In this document: positions 27,257-35,543 of the stretch, piece after piece | Numbering within the stretch: the stretch's first letter is position 1 | Layout of the letters: each line of letters starts with the position of its first letter | NCBI GenBank assembly: GCA_016278515.1 | Contig: JADQBR010000028.1 | Coordinates: 1 to 64,000, forward strand | DNA from: Bacillota bacterium | Lineage (GTDB): Bacteria; Bacillota; JADQBR01 | DNA: 64,000 bases | Direction of reading: 5' to 3' | Made by a program: the position numbers and the translations under genes | The notes under the pieces: generated by a model | Databases searched by the model: none | What the model was told of the DNA's origin: nothing | Seen by the model: the letters and a program-made list of their open reading frames with translations, nothing else

Positions 27257-27732
27257 TAATGCTTCCCCTTTTCCGGCAGTAGTACTGTAGTCTTTATTCT
27301 ATTTATCAATTTGACAAAATTACCATGGGCCTGCTGGGTGCCATAAATAACAATAGGTCTTCCCAAGCTGACAATACCCAATTTCCTTGACAAAATTCCA
27401 CCCACTACCATGATCCAATTGACACAGGGCATTGTATTTATCACTAGGTAATCGTCTGAGGGAATTTTAAAGATTTTTGCTATCCCATGCAACATGGGCT
27501 CAAACATTGGCCCCAAGTTTCTTCTGCCGATAATGTATATTTGATTCCCCAGGTTATCGTCGCCCATATATTTAAATTCACCATGATCTTCAGCCAATTG
27601 AGTATCAAAATAGGATACTTGTTTCAGTTGCTCAGCAGTAGGAATACGACTTTCCGAGATTAGTCCCAAGTGCATGGCTGCGGCAGTGACGGAAGAGTGA
27701 GAACCACCAAAACAATTGTAAATAATTTTCAA
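27256..27732 (-). CDS. DUF3189 family protein (copy A)
   Basis: The product is 158 residues beginning KIIYNCFGGSHSSVTAAAMHLG, clearly homologous to the following gene (N-C/H-x-G-x-H core, then a YFD segment, then a C-terminal LGRPIVIYGTQQAHGNF). It lies 12 nt after the YIEGIA small partner gene. The co-linear arrangement with sporulation-linked genes suggests a spore-related role, by inference. Confidence 0.85.
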   Translation of the reverse strand: MKIIYNCFGGSHSSVTAAAMHLGLISESRIPTAEQLKQVSYFDTQLAEDHGEFKYMGDDNLGNQIYIIGRRNLGPMFEPMLHGIAKIFKIPSDDYLVINTMPCVNWIMVVGGILSRKLGIVSLGRPIVIYGTQQAHGNFVKLINRIKTTVLLPEKGKH

Positions 27733-27744
27733 AAGCCCACCCCC

Positions 27745-27936
27745 CTAGTGTTTTACCAAGATATAAACACCGTTTTCCAAATCGTGTACCATCGCTTTTA
27801 TAATTCGACTGACCAGTAATGCAACTCTCTCTTGTTCTTTTTTAGTTGTTACATAAAAAGCAGGTGCTTTTCCTGATGATACATTATCGCGCACTTCTTC
27901 CAGTACAACTAAAGCTAAGATACTTTCGTCATTCAT
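27745..27936 (-). CDS. Small partner (capping complex subunit) of YIEGIA
   Basis: The protein has 63 residues: ILALVVLEEVRDNVSSGKAPAF and then KEQERVALLVSRIIKAMVHDL. The family name used in databases is capping complex subunit for YIEGIA, because it always occurs beside YIEGIA genes. Here it is 13 nt downstream of one. No enzymatic residues are visible. It is presumably a cytosolic binding partner. Confidence 0.8.
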   Translation of the reverse strand: MNDESILALVVLEEVRDNVSSGKAPAFYVTTKKEQERVALLVSRIIKAMVHDLENGVYILVKH

Positions 27937-27949
27937 TATTTAACACCGC

Positions 27950-28840
27950 CTAATCTGCTGCTTGACGACCGGGAGCAGACTTCAGCGGAAGAACCTTGCT
28001 GCTCTCCAACACCGGCGTCATTTTTACGGCTTTTATTAATGGTAAAATATCCGGTTCTATCGGCATAATATATAATGCTATCTTACCCGTATCAATATCC
28101 TTTCGCGCTATAGGAGTCCAGTCTGGTTCTCCTACTTCCATCTTGCTTCCTAACAAAGTAGCTGCAATCTGCAAAATCGCCTGCCGCTGTCCTACACTAT
28201 TTAAAATAGCTCTGGCATTATCGTCCTTTGGCTTAATTAGCACTCCTAATGCCTCTTTAATAATTTTATCCCGGGATTCTTGCAAACCAACGTTCATAAT
28301 CGCTATATTATCTACTAGCAGAAGCGAACCTTTAAAATATGGTTTTGACGGTACCACTTCGGCAATATCTCCAATGTTTTGACCTTTCATCAAATATGAA
28401 CTAATAGCAATACCACTGATACCGGCCAAAACTCCGTAGGGCCAACTAGTAGCAAATGTTAACCCGCTGCTTATTAATGCAGTGCCCATAACGAGATAAT
28501 TGCGAGATTCAAAAACTCTCGCAATTCCTTCTATATAATCTTTCCCCCGGGGCACCAATGCCAATTCATCCAATTCTGCCAACGACTGTCGTTCCATATT
28601 ACGGATATCGCGAAACTGTTGGGCTGCCAGGGCCAAGAAAGTCACCGCCGTATATTCTTTTTCAATTAGGGCAGGGATTGCTACAGCCCCTAAGGCTGCA
28701 GCAATTAGGCCCAGTCCTAAGTGGGTTACGTGACCATGGGGGTAACCGGGAAACTGCCGATAATCCGATCTCAGCATAAATATACGAGCTATAACACCTA
28801 ATATTATTCCGGATAGTATGGTGGCATTATATCCTTCCAT
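27950..28840 (-). CDS. YIEGIA family membrane protein
   Basis: The 296-residue protein is named for the motif KDYIEGIARVFESRNYL, which appears at about residue 98. Hydrophobic segments at about 5-20, 45-70 and 120-150 indicate a polytopic membrane protein, with a soluble C-terminal half. The family is restricted to spore formers (B. subtilis YphB is a relative) and lies in sporulation neighbourhoods. Here spoIIP is upstream and the small partner downstream. Molecular role unknown. Confidence 0.85.
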   Translation of the reverse strand: MEGYNATILSGIILGVIARIFMLRSDYRQFPGYPHGHVTHLGLGLIAAALGAVAIPALIEKEYTAVTFLALAAQQFRDIRNMERQSLAELDELALVPRGKDYIEGIARVFESRNYLVMGTALISSGLTFATSWPYGVLAGISGIAISSYLMKGQNIGDIAEVVPSKPYFKGSLLLVDNIAIMNVGLQESRDKIIKEALGVLIKPKDDNARAILNSVGQRQAILQIAATLLGSKMEVGEPDWTPIARKDIDTGKIALYIMPIEPDILPLIKAVKMTPVLESSKVLPLKSAPGRQAAD

Positions 28841-28860
28841 CTCCCAATCCCCCTAGAGCC

Positions 28861-30165
28861 TTAATCCTTTTGATACTCTGCTCTTTCATCATTGGTATCG
28901 ACTAATTTTTCTTCCACTTCTTCAATCTTGAAGTCCTTCTCATTTATCTGGGATTCCAACATATTTCCTTTCTTATGGCGCTGACGGGTCCTTACTGCTT
29001 TACCGAAAAAGTTAGCCCATTCTTGACCTGCACCGGCCTTTTTAACAGAATCCCACGATTTTTGCCAGCTGCCAGTGCTGATTAAAAGAAAGATTCCACC
29101 GCCAACTATTAATGCACCTAATACCCAGAGAATACTGGTCCAGTCGCCCGGGTTGGTGGCACCGCCACCCTCAACACCGCTGGGGCCGGGACCGCCTTTA
29201 CTAGGCGCCGTATTAATACCCAAAACTGCCGGCAGCGCATCTGCAAACAACTGTACGCCATTTATGGCCCGCTCTTTATCGTTAGTATGGGTTCCTGCTT
29301 CAATTAGCACCGATCTTGGAGAGAGATCCTGATTATAGTTACCCTTGGCCATAAATATTTCCCGAATCAAACCTGGGTATTTTTTGTTAACATTAGCCTT
29401 AATTCTTTTGGCAAAGTCCAAGTTCGCCTGCATATTTTGGTTCTGACGGCCCACAACCAGTCTTAGTTTTGCCACCTTCTGACCACCTACAGAGGCTCGA
29501 TAATAGTCTGGGTCAGGAATTCCATCCCGGTGAACATCAACTAGCGCTGTCGGCCTCTGCTTTAATAATTGAAAGGCCGTTCTTCTCGAACGCTTATAGG
29601 CGTTTTGATCGTGAGGCAGGTGCCCATTATCACTCCAGACCGTATTTACTCCCTGGGTCTTAAGTTGTTTTGATAAAGCCTGGCCCACATCTACGATGCC
29701 CCCTGCTCCTTGAATACTTTCTTCCCCATCGGTTGGAACATATGACTCGTCATTATGTGTTTGATATATTCCGATTAAGTCTTTTGCATTCTTTTGAACT
29801 GGAACGGCGTCGCTGTTAACGGGCAATGTAGTATTTTCACTCACCATCGGCATTTCTACATCTTTGATGTATTTGGCATAAGCAGTATCTTCAGATACCC
29901 GCTCCACCCGATACAGCTTGTCATCTTCTGATATTATTTCATCCTCCGGGTAGACGAAACGGCTGGTTTTAGAAACAACGTTACCTTTTTCGTCAACTAT
30001 AGTATAATAGCCGCCGTCATTACGCTCACGTTCAAATAACCCTACTATGGGTAAATCAACTTTTGCTTCCAGTGCAGAATTGGCCATATATTGAGCACTG
30101 ACAATGGTAGTTACTCCAATTACTACTGCAATTAGGCCCAATACTAGGCGCGTCCTTTTATTCAT
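28861..30165 (-). CDS. spoIIP: Stage II sporulation protein P
   Basis: Cell-wall amidase/endopeptidase of the engulfment machinery, working with SpoIID and SpoIIM. It shows an N-terminal membrane anchor (about 6-28), a linker, and the SpoIIP domain (about 125-320). Likely metal-binding positions are in YQTHNDES, VDVHRDGIPD and VLIEAGTHTN. A second membrane segment (about 355-375, ILWVLGALIVGGGIFLL) and a charged tail follow. I choose the ATG at 30165, six bases after AAAGGGGTG; the GTG at 30174 overlaps that site. It overlaps the DUF1614 gene by 8 nt. Confidence 0.92.
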   Translation of the reverse strand: MNKRTRLVLGLIAVVIGVTTIVSAQYMANSALEAKVDLPIVGLFERERNDGGYYTIVDEKGNVVSKTSRFVYPEDEIISEDDKLYRVERVSEDTAYAKYIKDVEMPMVSENTTLPVNSDAVPVQKNAKDLIGIYQTHNDESYVPTDGEESIQGAGGIVDVGQALSKQLKTQGVNTVWSDNGHLPHDQNAYKRSRRTAFQLLKQRPTALVDVHRDGIPDPDYYRASVGGQKVAKLRLVVGRQNQNMQANLDFAKRIKANVNKKYPGLIREIFMAKGNYNQDLSPRSVLIEAGTHTNDKERAINGVQLFADALPAVLGINTAPSKGGPGPSGVEGGGATNPGDWTSILWVLGALIVGGGIFLLISTGSWQKSWDSVKKAGAGQEWANFFGKAVRTRQRHKKGNMLESQINEKDFKIEEVEEKLVDTNDERAEYQKD

Positions 30166-30934
30166 TCTTATCACCCCTTTCGTTATGCTCGCGACTTACC
30201 GAAGCAGAGTCAGTTTCCGTGTCCGGGGTTAATTTATCCCCTGCTTCAGCATCTAATTGAGGCTTTTTTAGCCCTTGCAACAATTCTTTTGGGCGCCCTT
30301 CGGAGACCGGACCGCCCTGAAGTCTTTCCCTGCCTTCACCAACAATTTCTGCAAGCAAAACAGCTATAAATCCGGCTAATACTATGGCATCAAAGGCCCC
30401 GGCGCCGCCTATGGCCACCGTGCCTCCCAGCCCCCGGCTGGCTAGATAGAAATAGTTTATAAAATCCAAGCTTAATACTCCCAGGGTTGCCGCAACAAAT
30501 GCCGCTCTTCTGGATCTGCCCAAGAGATAAGCAATAGATCCACCTACTATAGGATACATGTAAATGGGATCAATAATATCAAACCTGCCTCCTGGATCAC
30601 CTGTCATAAGGCGGCTGCCAATGAACCAAATAGCTGCTGCTGTGGCACCAGTGGCTATTAGCGCACGAATCCATTCCTTAGGGGTTCCGGCCCGGAACAA
30701 GATATAAAACGACAATAGGATCGGGATAACTCCTCCTCCTAAGTTAATAGTTGTATCTACCCTGCCTGTTGTGATGGGAATGTCAATAAAACTGCCAATA
30801 ATTATGGCCGCAATTATTGCCAATGCAGCCTTATCCGTAAGCCTTAACCTATCCAGAATGCGATGTGCTAAACCAAAGTAAATTAGTACAGAAACTACTA
30901 ACAGCGCTATCATGCCTATCGGGAATCCTGCCAT
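30158..30934 (-). CDS. DUF1614 membrane protein
   Basis: The 258-residue protein has about seven hydrophobic segments between residues 5 and 200 (for example MIALLVVSVLIYFGL, AALAIIAAIIIGSFIDIPI, LLSFYILF) and a charged cytosolic tail of about 55 residues. It matches the DUF1614 family of clostridial membrane proteins. It is the first gene of the group leading to spoIIP, YIEGIA and the DUF3189 pair, and overlaps spoIIP. Function unknown. Confidence 0.8.
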   Translation of the reverse strand: MAGFPIGMIALLVVSVLIYFGLAHRILDRLRLTDKAALAIIAAIIIGSFIDIPITTGRVDTTINLGGGVIPILLSFYILFRAGTPKEWIRALIATGATAAAIWFIGSRLMTGDPGGRFDIIDPIYMYPIVGGSIAYLLGRSRRAAFVAATLGVLSLDFINYFYLASRGLGGTVAIGGAGAFDAIVLAGFIAVLLAEIVGEGRERLQGGPVSEGRPKELLQGLKKPQLDAEAGDKLTPDTETDSASVSREHNERGDKNE

Positions 30935-31085
30935 GGTTTATTCTCCTTTCATTGTCTAAGTCTTCGGTGATTATTTTCCCCTGGCTATAAAAAACTATTC
31001 CGAAAGGTGAAAAATCGCCTAGAGATAGAACCTCCTATGTTAGTTTTTCATGCAGTTGTATTATTTTCCCGAAACATGCAGGAAA

Positions 31086-31122
31086 TTGAAAGAATTAATA
31101 GAATAAATTTACATTATTGTAA
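31086..31122 (+). promoter_or_regulatory. Probable promoter and palindrome before the secreted protein gene
   Basis: TTGAAA (31086-31091) and TACATT (31110-31115) are 18 bases apart. The -10 region lies inside the palindrome TTACATTATTGTAA (31109-31122), which could be an operator. The secreted protein gene starts 22 nt further on. Confidence 0.4.
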
Positions 31123-31143
31123 TAATCAGTCGGAGGTGTTTTT

Positions 31144-31977
31144 TTGAAAAAAATTAAATCTTTAGTTACTGTTCTTCCATTTTTTATAATACTCTTTCTT
31201 TTTTCCGGCATAGCAGCAGCATCAGGAATAGTTGTCGAGGGATTGCAAAACAACGTAGGTGTAGATGTGCCAATACAATTTTCTGCATCTGTAAATTATT
31301 CTGATCCTGGCGGCAGCGAGATCGGAATAGCTTATTATGCCATTGACCTGAAAAAAGATGGTACAGCAGCAAATATTACAGATCCCAGCCCCCAAGCCAT
31401 AGTTGAATATTGGGATGATTTCAACGGCCAATGGGTTCGGTTAAGCGACAATAATGTAGGCAGCGTCTTTAATGCAGCCGAAACATTAACTGACACTCTG
31501 CTCTTTCGCTTCACGGCAAAAGAAGCAGGTGAATTTACTTTTACTGTCAATCTATTAGGTGATTTTAGTGCTACAATAACAGCATCAGATATTGCAAATA
31601 TTACTGCATCAGATGGACAGAATTCCGCCAACTTACTTTTTGGAGTTAGCTCCAGCAATCTTCCCGGTTCACCTGCCCCTGTGGTCAGCATCCAAATACC
31701 GGAAAGTCTTGATTTTGGAATCGTTACACAAGGGCAAAGCTCATCCCAAACAATTAGTATTACTAACATTGGAAATGTCGCCGCTACCATCACTGCTTCG
31801 GTTACTGCTCCAAGTGATGGTAATTTAGATGGGAGTGGATTAATAAGTATTGACCAGGCTGTCTTTTCCGTTACCGCCAGAAACGCAAGCACTCGTACTT
31901 TGACAGTGACCATTCCCGAAAGTCAGACTCCGGGTAACTATGGTGCCATTTTTGCTGTTACCGCCACTCCGGAATAA
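31144..31977 (+). CDS. Secreted beta-rich protein with signal peptide
   Basis: A GGAGGTG site precedes a TTG start at 31144. The 277-residue product begins with a signal peptide (KKIKS, then VLPFFIILFLFSGIAA, cleavage expected near AAASG). Two beta-rich regions follow. The second (about 180-277) contains SLDFGIVTQGQSSSQ and ISITNIGNVAATIT, the pattern of an Ig-like ASPM/WxL-type repeat domain. It overlaps no gene but is followed 16 nt later by an SLH protein on the same strand. The pair looks like a surface-protein unit. No enzymatic residues seen. Confidence 0.7.
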   Translation: MKKIKSLVTVLPFFIILFLFSGIAAASGIVVEGLQNNVGVDVPIQFSASVNYSDPGGSEIGIAYYAIDLKKDGTAANITDPSPQAIVEYWDDFNGQWVRLSDNNVGSVFNAAETLTDTLLFRFTAKEAGEFTFTVNLLGDFSATITASDIANITASDGQNSANLLFGVSSSNLPGSPAPVVSIQIPESLDFGIVTQGQSSSQTISITNIGNVAATITASVTAPSDGNLDGSGLISIDQAVFSVTARNASTRTLTVTIPESQTPGNYGAIFAVTATPE

Positions 31978-31993
31978 ATTGCGAAGTTCTGTC

Positions 31994-33169
31994 ATGCTAA
32001 AAAAATTCTTGTTGCCAATTATCCTAACTGTAGCCGGTCTGCTATTTTTTACTGTCAATGCCTATGCTGCTATCTCTTTAACCCCAGCCTATGTTAGCGG
32101 TGTCGGCAGCCCCGGTAATGCAGGGTTTCTACCTGAATACTTAATAGTGAATAGTAGTGACAGCACGTTCAACATCAGCATCTTTTTGGAGAGTGAAAAA
32201 AATGGCAAAATACCTGCTGGCTACTACTACGCTCAACCTGCGGTCTTTGCCCTTAAGCCTCATTCTCAGCAAACAGTAACTATCAAACTAACTATTCCAG
32301 GTAATTTTAAGCTCGGGGATTACAACTGGTTCGTAACGGCCATGGCGCAGCCCGTAAAATCAAACCCCTTTCAGTTTAATTTGATACTGCGCGGCAGGGT
32401 TAACCTATCGCTAAAGAATAGGCCGATTTTAACGCCGCAGCATCAGCTGGTTAACTTTCTAGCTGCCGGTGAAGATAATAAGTCACAATCATTTTCAAAA
32501 GATATGAAAGTAACCTTTTCGGTGAACGAAAGGGATGATGAACGTACTGGAGGGAACCGTAGCGAAGCCAATGAACTTACCGAAGAAGGGACGGATGCTG
32601 TAGGCAATTATGCGGATATAAAACATCATTGGGCCGAGTCAATTATTCAAAGTTTGATTGCTTCTAGGCCAAATGCCAGTCTTAACAGTACCAATTTTAA
32701 GCCTGATGCACCTATGTCTAGGGCAGAAGTGGCAGAACTGCTTACAAGGGTATTAAATTTAGATATCTCGGCAGGCAGTAGTAGTTTTGCCGATGTCCCA
32801 ATCGGCGAAATATATAACCCGGCGGTTTCAATGCTGGCAAGACTTAAGATAATACGGGGCGACGAAAATAACTTATTTATACCTGATAAAATGGCTTCTC
32901 GACAAGAAGCCGTGGTTATTATTAAACGATTGATTAACTATTATAAGCCGGAGCTAAACAATGCACCACCGTCGATGTTATCATCCTACCAAGATGCCGC
33001 CATTATCGCTCCCTGGGCCCAGGAAAGTTTTGCTTTTGCAGTTGCAAACGGCATTATCAATGGCCGCAGCAACACTGAATTAGCTCCTTTAGAACCGACA
33101 ACACGCGCAGAACTAGCTGTTATGCTGTTTCGAACTTTGAGACTACTCGAACAAATAGAAAATGCTTAA
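31994..33169 (+). CDS. S-layer-homology domain surface protein
   Basis: The product is 391 residues from the ATG at 31994, where a signal peptide begins (LKKFLLPIILTVAGLLFF, then VNAYA). Residues about 30-150 form a beta domain (SLTPAYVSGVGSPG, PHSQQTVTIKLTIPG) like a DUF916-type ectodomain. Three SLH repeats fill the C-terminus (NYADIKHHWAESIIQSL, SSFADVPIGEIYNPAV, SYQDAAIIAPWAQESFAFAVANGII). The protein would bind secondary cell-wall polymer. An in-frame extension upstream to 31940 overlaps the previous gene and is not believed. The ribosome-binding site is weak, consistent with coupling. Confidence 0.82.
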   Translation: MLKKFLLPIILTVAGLLFFTVNAYAAISLTPAYVSGVGSPGNAGFLPEYLIVNSSDSTFNISIFLESEKNGKIPAGYYYAQPAVFALKPHSQQTVTIKLTIPGNFKLGDYNWFVTAMAQPVKSNPFQFNLILRGRVNLSLKNRPILTPQHQLVNFLAAGEDNKSQSFSKDMKVTFSVNERDDERTGGNRSEANELTEEGTDAVGNYADIKHHWAESIIQSLIASRPNASLNSTNFKPDAPMSRAEVAELLTRVLNLDISAGSSSFADVPIGEIYNPAVSMLARLKIIRGDENNLFIPDKMASRQEAVVIIKRLINYYKPELNNAPPSMLSSYQDAAIIAPWAQESFAFAVANGIINGRSNTELAPLEPTTRAELAVMLFRTLRLLEQIENA

Positions 33170-33194
33170 CTGTTTTAGCAGTTAAGCATTTTCT
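33157..33194. terminator. Bidirectional terminator between SLH gene and phosphoesterase
   Basis: A 16-bp perfect stem (33157-33172 with 33179-33194, loop TTTTAG) covers the stop codons of both convergent genes. T-rich sequence follows on both strands. Confidence 0.9.
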
Positions 33195-33916
33195 GTTTGT
33201 ATTTCCTTAGGAGCAAATCTCAGGTAATCGGCACTCACCAACTGAAACTGAATACCCCATTTTTCTTCCGGCAAGCGCATATTATGAGCCGGTCCGTGCA
33301 AATGTCCGTAGACACATGTGTCTACGGAGTACTGCTGCATCAGCTCAATAAATTCATTCTTTTCGTACTTATCATTGGTTGGCATATAATGCATCATTGA
33401 AATGAGCGTCTTTTTTCGATCTTTGATACTGCTTAAAGACATCTCCAGTCGTAATATTTCCCGGGTATATATTTTTTTATCATGACTGGTAAACTGACGG
33501 TCATTCGGGCAGAGCCATCCACGGGTGCCAGCCAGCGTCACCTGACCGACATTAAGGCTGTCATTTTGTATGGCAGAACAGTCTTTAGGTAACTTTTCCC
33601 GCACCCTTGTGACACTCTGCCACCAATAATCATGATTTCCCTGGACAAAAACCTTATTACCCGACAGCATGGAAATAAAATCTAAATCACAACGGGTGTC
33701 ATCCAACTTCATTGCCCATGATATATCACCGGGCACCAAGACCAGATCATCCTCAGCCACTAGCCGCTGCCAATTAGCATATATTTTTTTATAGTGTTTC
33801 TCCCATCCGTTACCAAAACAACCCATGGGTTTGTGTTCGTTAACCGCATCCCACTGATTCGGGTTTACCATTTCAGTAAAAGAGAGGTGAAGATCTCCTA
33901 TTGCAAACACCCGCAT
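33182..33916 (-). CDS. Metallophosphoesterase
   Basis: A calcineurin-like phosphoesterase of 244 residues starting MRVFAIGDLHLS. The metal-binding motifs are in order: GDLH, LVPGDISWA, VQGNHDYWW, HYMPTN and YGHLHGP. It is cytosolic and of the YmdB/yfcE-like general group; the substrate is unknown. The ATG at 33916 is preferred (8 nt after AAGGTGG) over a GTG at 33928. It is the last gene of the minus-strand group that starts at the HutP-like gene. Confidence 0.88.
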   Translation of the reverse strand: MRVFAIGDLHLSFTEMVNPNQWDAVNEHKPMGCFGNGWEKHYKKIYANWQRLVAEDDLVLVPGDISWAMKLDDTRCDLDFISMLSGNKVFVQGNHDYWWQSVTRVREKLPKDCSAIQNDSLNVGQVTLAGTRGWLCPNDRQFTSHDKKIYTREILRLEMSLSSIKDRKKTLISMMHYMPTNDKYEKNEFIELMQQYSVDTCVYGHLHGPAHNMRLPEEKWGIQFQLVSADYLRFAPKEIQTENA

Positions 33917-33931
33917 GTTTAATTCCACCTT

Positions 33932-34741
33932 TCAACCACCTGCAGACAAGTCATCCAAATTTAAAATCATGCCATCATATGCGGCAATAATTTTTCGGTT
34001 TAATCTTCTGGACATGTCACGTGCCAGGAGGGTGGGGTTTTTCTCTAAAATTCTTGCCCCAAAATGAGTCAGCACTGTTAGCTGCGGATTAATTTCTTCG
34101 ATAAGCGGCCCTATCTCATCAATGGACAAGTGAAATGCTTTGCTGCTATGAAACGTGTGTAGAAACGTAACATTTAGTATTAACAAATCCGCACCCTTAT
34201 AAGCCTCCCCTAATTGTGGAAAATACCGAGTATCCGTAATTACTGCAATGTTTACTCTCCGTCCGGAAAATAAAAAACCATAAGTCTCCACTGGGTGATA
34301 GTGCCTGACAGGAGTGGAGACCTTAACCTGCCCTACCTGAAAGCTGGTCCCCTCTTCTAATACATAAATGTGATCCACCACTGGCCGAAGGTAATGAAAG
34401 AATATCGGTTCCGGACTATTCAAAGCATCTGAGGGAGCCGCCGCTATGCCATGGGGCTTAAAACCGCCTTCCACCATTGCCTCAACCATTACATTAAAAT
34501 CGTTTGAATGATCTAAATGTCTGTGAGACAATATCACTCCATCCAACAGTCCCGGATTTAGAGGTTTGTCTCCGGCCCAACAATGAACTAAGGTGCCTGG
34601 GCCCGGATCAAACAGCAAATTAGTATCATCCAAACGTAACCAAGCACCACCGGACGCTCGCAATTGTTTGCATTGAGCCACTCTTGCACCGGCGGTTCCA
34701 AAAATTTTTATAAAGTTAGCTGGAAATTGGTTTTGGCTCAT
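33932..34741 (-). CDS. MBL-fold metallo-hydrolase
   Basis: The product is 269 residues with the metallo-beta-lactamase signature LSHRHLDHSND (about residue 70), a further Asp in VITDTRYF and a His in VLTHFG. The start LFDPGPGTLVH is typical of RNase Z-like or phosphodiesterase-type MBL proteins. AGGAGAT lies six bases before the ATG. The substrate cannot be told from sequence. Confidence 0.82.
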   Translation of the reverse strand: MSQNQFPANFIKIFGTAGARVAQCKQLRASGGAWLRLDDTNLLFDPGPGTLVHCWAGDKPLNPGLLDGVILSHRHLDHSNDFNVMVEAMVEGGFKPHGIAAAPSDALNSPEPIFFHYLRPVVDHIYVLEEGTSFQVGQVKVSTPVRHYHPVETYGFLFSGRRVNIAVITDTRYFPQLGEAYKGADLLILNVTFLHTFHSSKAFHLSIDEIGPLIEEINPQLTVLTHFGARILEKNPTLLARDMSRRLNRKIIAAYDGMILNLDDLSAGG

Positions 34742-34808
34742 TACAGTATCTCCTATGTTAGGTTTTCATCTTTTGCCCTTGGCCTTCCCTTCTCTTGGTT
34801 ACATCTCT

Positions 34809-35507
34809 TCATTCTGTCTCCTGCTCTGCTCCCCCCAGATGCTCCCCCATCTCAAAAGCCTGCTGCGCGTAAACCTTGTTTCGGTCCAGCATTTTATCCA
34901 CCAATTGCTTTTTATCCGGCACCTTAAGCTTAGCGGCCAACTCAGCTAGTTGATCCTCAGCCATGGCCAACTGTCCTTTGGCACTAAGGCCGATGGCCCG
35001 CATTTCCAGAAAAAGCCCGCCATTGCTTTCAGGAGTGAATACCCGTTTCATAAAGCCTATTACTTGGTCACACGATGACTCCCTGGGCGCGCCTGCTACG
35101 GCAATTAGTCCGATATTTCGCTTCTTCTTGTCTAACCTACTGTAAGTGGTTAATTTGCCGGGAACACTGTTATCGATTTTATGCATTACCCCGACTAGTC
35201 GGTCAAATAAAACTTTAAAATGTCCAGGTAAATGATTGCCATAAACGGGGGAGGCAGAAATGATAACGTCTGACCAATTAATTCTCTCAAGCAACTGGCT
35301 TAAGTCATCTTCTTGGTCGCATTTGCCTGTCTGTCGGCATTCCATACAGCCGGTGCAGGGAAGAATGTTTAAATTACTAATAAATATTTTTTCCAATTCA
35401 TTGTCTTCATTGATTTCATTATTAACACTACCTTTAATTACCTCATCCACCAGCAGTTCCGTATTGCCGCCCTCTCTCGGACTGCCGACTAATACTAATA
35501 TTTTCAC
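34809..35507 (-). CDS. Iron-sulfur flavoprotein / flavodoxin-fold oxidoreductase
   Basis: The 232-residue protein begins with the FMN-binding loop VLVGSPREGGNTELL. A Cys motif CTGCMECRQTGKC (about residue 48) follows, as in archaeal-type iron-sulfur flavoproteins, and then the flavin segment SPVYGNHLPGHFKVL. It probably transfers electrons. The GTG at 35507 follows GAGGTGG; a GTG at 35525 is in the ribosome-binding region. It lies directly after fni. Confidence 0.85.
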   Translation of the reverse strand: MKILVLVGSPREGGNTELLVDEVIKGSVNNEINEDNELEKIFISNLNILPCTGCMECRQTGKCDQEDDLSQLLERINWSDVIISASPVYGNHLPGHFKVLFDRLVGVMHKIDNSVPGKLTTYSRLDKKKRNIGLIAVAGAPRESSCDQVIGFMKRVFTPESNGGLFLEMRAIGLSAKGQLAMAEDQLAELAAKLKVPDKKQLVDKMLDRNKVYAQQAFEMGEHLGGAEQETE

Positions 35508-35543
35508 TTTAAAACCACCTCGCACAAATGCTGATTACATACA

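Noticed and set aside
31335-31913. 192-codon minus-strand frame opposite the secreted protein
   Set aside because: It is a shadow of a plus-strand gene with signal peptide and good start site; no domain is seen.
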